From the NCBI GenBank assembly GCA_963704815.1, contig CAVPHU010000012.1, positions 124,001-188,000 of the forward strand: DNA of 64,000 nucleotides. Reading direction: 5' to 3'. This stretch comes from DATKWD01 sp963704815. Lineage in GTDB: Bacteria > Actinomycetota > Acidimicrobiia > Acidimicrobiales > Salinilacustritrichaceae. Below, piece by piece: positions 63,386 through 64,000 of this stretch. The notes under the pieces were generated by a model. The model saw only the letters and a program-made list of their open reading frames with translations. It was not told the DNA's origin and ran no database searches. The translations under genes were made by a program, and so were the position numbers. Each line of letters begins with the position of its first letter. Positions within the stretch are counted from its first letter, which is position 1.

Positions 63386-64000
63386 TCAGGGGCGGGGCTC
63401 GCGGGGGAGCCCGAGGCTGCGCTCGCCGAGGATGTTGCGGAGGATCTGCGTGGTGCCGCCCATGATCGTGTAGCCGGGGGCGTAGGCGACGTTGCGCACG
63501 ACCCGGTTGAACAGGGGGTCGTCGGTGATCATCGCCCGGGGCCCCAGCACGGCAGCGCAGAAGTAGGCGACCTCCTGTTCGAACTCGGTGCAGGCGGTCT
63601 TGGTGGCGGCCGAGAAGTTGTCGGGAGCCTGGCCCATGACCTCGCGCAGGACGAGGAGGCGCCCGATCCGGAACATCGACTCGATGGAGGCGATGCGCTG
63701 GCGGATCACCGGGTCGGTGGTGTCGGCGTAGGGGAGGCAGTCCTCGTACAACCGCTTGTTCGAGACCAGCCGGTCGATGCCGCCCCGCTCGTGCTGCATC
63801 TGACGCATGACCTGGCCGAAGCTGCCGTTCAGCTCGCCGACCAGGTGGTCCGCCGGCACGCGCACGTCGTCGAAGAAGATCTCGCAGAAGTGGTGGCTGT
63901 CGGTCATGTCGCGGATCGGCTTCACCGAGACCCCGGGCGAGTGCATGTCGACGATCAACTCGGACAGCCCCTTGTGCTTCGGTGCATCGGGGTCGGTCCG
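63386..64000 (-). CDS. Acyl-CoA dehydrogenase, N-terminus beyond window
   Basis: The C-terminal 204 residues of an acyl-CoA dehydrogenase enter from the right edge. Visible are SPGVSVKPIRDMTDSHHFCE, VRVPADHLVGELNGSFGQVM and the FAD/substrate end YTIMGGTTQILRNILGERSL. It carries out FAD-dependent alpha-beta desaturation of acyl-CoA. It converges on the GNAT/ligase gene with 10 bp between them. Confidence 0.92.
   Translation of the reverse strand, partial: RTDPDAPKHKGLSELIVDMHSPGVSVKPIRDMTDSHHFCEIFFDDVRVPADHLVGELNGSFGQVMRQMQHERGGIDRLVSNKRLYEDCLPYADTTDPVIRQRIASIESMFRIGRLLVLREVMGQAPDNFSAATKTACTEFEQEVAYFCAAVLGPRAMITDDPLFNRVVRNVAYAPGYTIMGGTTQILRNILGERSLGLPREPRP

Overview
The window is about 67-68% GC DNA from an actinobacterium. 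The gene families fit an Acidimicrobiia-like (Ilumatobacter-type) lineage: a Ddn-type F420 nitroreductase relic, an MSMEG_1061-type PPOX flavoprotein, a DUF222/13E12 HNH protein with a mycobacterial-type SOS box, a GNAT/acyl-CoA-ligase fusion with the actinobacterial domain order, and many GTG starts with ATGA or GTGA overlaps. The taxon is inferred from gene content only; there is no rRNA.

Layout. 1-5.9 kb: an alkaline-phosphatase-superfamily protein with permuted domain order (cut by the window edge), enoyl-CoA hydratase, phytanoyl-CoA dioxygenase, nitronate monooxygenase and a membrane-protease pair. 6-8.8 kb: a shattered secreted neocarzinostatin-like repeat gene, tRNA-Val(GAC) with a strong hairpin behind it, and a truncated nitroreductase. 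8.9-13.5 kb: overlapping gnd-zwf (oxidative pentose phosphate pathway), then a photolyase-related gene with permuted order coupled to DUF2256-DUF3253. 13.5-19.9 kb: accessory DNA with a broken integrase interrupted by an IS3 element, a cyclase-ATPase regulator, a MazF-type toxin-antitoxin pair and a cyclase relic. 19.9-25.9 kb: a carbohydrate cluster of GH130, a GH5-like hydrolase, a six-hairpin protein and two GT4 glycosyltransferases. 25.9-33 kb: relics of a methyltransferase and an APH kinase, a cytochrome-b-like protein, the PPOX protein, a three-gene HTTM operon, the SOS-boxed DUF222 nuclease and an EthD-domain protein.

33-42.8 kb: geranylgeranyl-reductase-like flavoprotein, universal stress protein, an operon of secernin-like C69 hydrolase, class III aminotransferase and kinase-like protein, a KhtTU-like antiporter with its regulatory subunit, and a lipoprotein hydrolase. 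42.8-46.7 kb: VOC protein and a divergent zinc uptake locus (znuAB / znuC-zur) with two Zur-like boxes. 46.7-54.3 kb: TauD-type dioxygenase, SDR, amidohydrolase and the aapJQMP amino-acid ABC operon. 54.4-64 kb: an OafA-type acyltransferase, xylA, an AbiEi/DUF559 gene bracketed by four copies of a 47-bp repeat, a duplicated-zincin lipoprotein, the GNAT/acyl-CoA-ligase fusion and a partial acyl-CoA dehydrogenase.

Many otherwise well-conserved genes carry single-base frameshifts, often at short homopolymers and clustered at 6.1-7.1, 14.1-15.2, 21.8-23.4, 35.7-39.6 and 44.8-46.0 kb. The pattern looks more like residual long-read indel error than mass pseudogenisation, so most broken genes here may be intact in the organism. 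The IS insertion, the integrase amber codon and the 19.7, 25.9 and 27.7 kb relics look like genuine decay.
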